Of a stretch of DNA of 16,699 nucleotides, positions 14,999-16,699 are shown piece after piece. The stretch's first letter is position 1; every line of letters starts with the position of its first letter. Below the pieces are notes generated by a model. It was not told the origin of the DNA and ran no database searches. It worked only from the letters and a program-made list of their open reading frames with translations. Location of the stretch: NCBI GenBank assembly GCA_034429275.1, contig DAOUFU010000301.1, positions 1-16,699 of the forward strand, written 5' to 3'. The translations under genes were made by a program, and so were the position numbers. This DNA comes from DAOUFU01 sp034429275. Its GTDB lineage: Bacteria > Chloroflexota > Anaerolineae > Aggregatilineales > Aggregatilineaceae.

Positions 14999-16357
14999 TC
15001 AGCCGGGTGTGGGCGCGAACGTATTGGTGGGCGGCGCGGTTAGGGAAATGGTGGGCTGCGGCCCAGATGATTCCTCGCTGAGCGTTGGTGCGAGGACGGT
15101 GTCGATAGCCTGCCGGGTCGCAGTCAGCTTAAAAATCGCTGTTGCCGCATAGTCGAGTGTCACCTGCTGGCTGGGTTTGCCGCCATCTCCCGCATCGAGG
15201 TAGTAGAAATAGAAGACCCCAATGGCGATCGCGACCAACGCTGCACCTATGACTCCGGTGACGACCATCCACGTGAGCCACGAAGGCAGGCTCGAACGAT
15301 GGCGCATCTGACCATTCGAGATTGGTCGGCGGAGGACTCCTGAGTAACCCGGCGAGGAACGGGTAACGTAGGGTGGCATCCCCTGAATTTCGGGCGGGGT
15401 GGGGCGCATCGCAGGATTTACGTAGGGATAGCCCATCGCGGGCATTTCTGGAGCGACGCGGGAAGCCATTTCTAGCGACTGATTCAAAGATGGCTCGGTT
15501 TCGGCTGAGCGACCGGTATCCATCATAGGCGGTGTCATCAACGCATCGCGCAGCGCAGCGACCAATTCGGCAGCTGTTTGAAAACGTTGGGCGCGGTTTT
15601 TGGCGAGGGCTTTATAGAGCACCTGGTCGACCGATGGGGGAAGCTGCGGGTTGATCGCGCAGGCGGAAGGCACCGGTTCGGTGACATGTTTGACTGCAAC
15701 GGAATAGGGGGTGTCTCCCTCAAAAGGACGAACGCCGGTCAGCATTTCGAACAACACGACGCCCAGGGCGTAAACATCGCTGCGCCCGTCGAGTTCGTGT
15801 CCCTGGGCCTGTTCAGGTGACATATATGAGGGCGTGCCGACGACACCAGTTGTGGTCAGCGCGCGCGTATCAGGTCCCAGAATCCGCGCGATTCCAAAAT
15901 CCGTGATGTAGGCATCTCCATTGGCATCCAGCAAGATGTTGCTGGGTTTGAGGTCGCGGTGCAATACACCTTCGCGGTGTGCGAAATCCAGCGCAGGGGC
16001 AATCTGGCTCAATATGGATAGGGTCTGGTCGGGAGGGACTGGTCCATGCGCCAGTAGCTCTTCAACGGCGCCGCCATCCATGAGGCGCATCACCATATAG
16101 GGCATCCCCTCATGCTCGCCATGGTCGTGGATGGGGACAATGGCGCGGTGGGCAAGGCGGGCAACAATGGTTGCCTCGCGCTTGAAGCGATCCAATGAGA
16201 CGGATTGTCGCATAAATTCCGGTGGAAGGACTTTGACTGCAACGTCGCGCCCTATCGACACCTGATGAGCGCGGTAGACGGTAGCCATACCCCCCTGGCC
16301 GATGACTTCTCGTATCTCGCAGCCGCCAATCGTTTTGCCGATGAGGGGATCGTTCAT
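14999..16357 (-). CDS. Transmembrane Ser/Thr protein kinase (PknB-like, without PASTA)
   Basis: The 452-aa protein carries an intact Hanks-type kinase domain (about 12-272): GQGGMATVY (20-28), Lys42 in VAVKVL, Glu61 in KREATI, HRDLKPSN (133-140) with Asp135 and Asn140, DFG (153-155), GTPSYMSPEQ in the activation/P+1 segment, and SDVYALGVVLFEMLTG. The activation segment has Thr168-170 and Thr175 as candidate autophosphorylation sites. A Pro/Ser-rich juxtamembrane stretch (about 275-358) leads to one TM (about 361-386). Only about 65 outer residues follow, with no PASTA repeats or recognisable sensor, ending in a Thr/Pro-rich tail. All catalytic residues are present, so it should be active, unlike the two divergent kinase-like proteins in this window. 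ATG at 16357 has only a weak AGG-containing ribosome site. It lies between groL and rpsT with its own candidate promoter; its substrates are unknown. Confidence 0.95.
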   Translation of the reverse strand: MNDPLIGKTIGGCEIREVIGQGGMATVYRAHQVSIGRDVAVKVLPPEFMRQSVSLDRFKREATIVARLAHRAIVPIHDHGEHEGMPYMVMRLMDGGAVEELLAHGPVPPDQTLSILSQIAPALDFAHREGVLHRDLKPSNILLDANGDAYITDFGIARILGPDTRALTTTGVVGTPSYMSPEQAQGHELDGRSDVYALGVVLFEMLTGVRPFEGDTPYSVAVKHVTEPVPSACAINPQLPPSVDQVLYKALAKNRAQRFQTAAELVAALRDALMTPPMMDTGRSAETEPSLNQSLEMASRVAPEMPAMGYPYVNPAMRPTPPEIQGMPPYVTRSSPGYSGVLRRPISNGQMRHRSSLPSWLTWMVVTGVIGAALVAIAIGVFYFYYLDAGDGGKPSQQVTLDYAATAIFKLTATRQAIDTVLAPTLSEESSGPQPTISLTAPPTNTFAPTPG

Positions 16358-16424
16358 CTATTGCCTGTCCTGACCGAGAAACACACACCCAAAGCCGATC
16401 GCGCAAGTGCCCTGATCTTCCACA

Positions 16425-16453
16425 ATCATAATGGACGATTGGGTTCACCACAA
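16425..16453 (-). promoter_or_regulatory. Candidate promoter of the Ser/Thr kinase, overlapping the groL terminator
   Basis: On minus, TTGTGG (16453-16448) and TATGAT (16430-16425) are 17 bases apart. The -35 overlaps the T-run of the groL terminator by two bases. The start codon is about 68 bases downstream of the -10. Confidence 0.5.
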
Positions 16454-16486
16454 AAAACGGCCTCTCTCTTGCGAGAGAAGCCGTTT
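16452..16486 (-). terminator. Rho-independent terminator of groL
   Basis: On minus, a 14-bp stem with one G-T wobble (AAACGGCTTCTCTC at 16486-16473 against 16468-16455) closes the GNRA-type tetraloop GCAA and ends in a T-run. It lies about 28 bases after the groL stop. Confidence 0.95.
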
Positions 16487-16514
16487 GGGTTGAGCCGTGC
16501 CAAAGGGTTTCGGC

Positions 16515-16699
16515 CTAGTACTCCGGCATTGGAGGCGGAGTGGGAGTGTTCTTCTCCGGCAGGTCGGCGATCAGGGCTTCGGTGGTGAGGATCATGGCGG
16601 CGATGCTGGCGGCATTCTGGAGGGCGCCGCGGGTGACCTTCGCCGGGTCGATGATGCCTTCCTTGATCATGTCCACGTACTCGTTGGTCATGACGTTGA
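16515..16699 (-). CDS. groL: Chaperonin GroEL, C-terminal 60 residues (cut by window edge)
   Basis: The frame entering from the right edge reads NVMTNEYVDMIKEGIIDPAK, then VTRGALQNAASIAAMILTTE and ALIADLPEKN, and stops at TAG (16515-16517). This is the conserved C-terminal end of the GroEL equatorial domain, including the Asp-Pro-x-Lys-Val-x-Arg and Asn-Ala-Ala-Ser-(I/V)-Ala motifs. GroEL forms the double-ring folding chamber with GroES. The last residues are NTPTPPPMPEY: a short Pro-rich tail without the Gly-Gly-Met repeats typical of many GroELs. A strong terminator follows immediately, so groL is not co-transcribed with the kinase downstream except by read-through. The rest of the gene, and any groES, lie outside the window. 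Confidence 0.96.
   Translation of the reverse strand, partial: NVMTNEYVDMIKEGIIDPAKVTRGALQNAASIAAMILTTEALIADLPEKNTPTPPPMPEY

Overview
The window looks like a chromosomal segment of a Chloroflexota bacterium, most likely an Anaerolineae-type lineage. This is inferred from style rather than a marker gene: moderately high G+C, several membrane proteins with long Thr/Pro stalks of the 'TPTLTPT' kind, bacterial SH3 (SH3b) domains on lipoprotein or membrane scaffolds, and many Ser/Thr kinase-like proteins next to ordinary bacterial housekeeping genes (groL, rpsT, a tRNA-Val). Several sigma-70-type promoters close to consensus are readable. No mobile elements, CRISPR arrays or clear signs of recent transfer were seen.

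Layout. 1-278 (minus): the start of an unrecognised GTG-initiated gene cut by the window edge. 538-1272 (plus): a lipoprotein-like Ig/SH3b protein. It converges on a two-gene minus unit (3813 to 1290) made of a two-pass membrane protein with a Thr/Pro stalk and a GT39/PMT-like multipass glycosyltransferase. 3935-4084 (plus): a complete tRNA-Val(GAC) unit with promoter, gene and terminator.

12014-4138 (minus) is a 7.9-kb three-gene cluster and the most unusual part of the window. It encodes a 1430-aa divergent kinase-like/helical-repeat/TM/stalk/beta-domain protein, a 378-aa soluble divergent kinase-like protein, and a 783-aa TPR/TM/stalk/SH3b protein. The two kinase-like proteins share a catalytic-loop signature in which the metal-binding Asn is replaced by His. 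Upstream lies an M20 metallopeptidase (13304-12117, minus), divergent from an orphan OmpR-family regulator with a degenerate receiver (13612-14475, plus). The window ends with rpsT (TTG start), a canonical transmembrane Ser/Thr kinase (16357-14999) and the 3' end of groL, all on minus.

How the parts may fit together (inference). Four minus-strand proteins share one plan: a cytoplasmic or membrane-proximal part, then one or two TM segments, a Thr/Pro-rich stalk and an outer segment, which is a recognisable domain in three of them. A secreted SH3b lipoprotein and a PMT-like glycosyltransferase sit close by. A reasonable hypothesis is an envelope-sensing or scaffolding system in which divergent kinase-like proteins and TPR platforms relay or anchor signals across the membrane. 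The active Ser/Thr kinase might be a phosphate source and the glycosyltransferase might modify the stalks. None of these interactions is shown by sequence alone.
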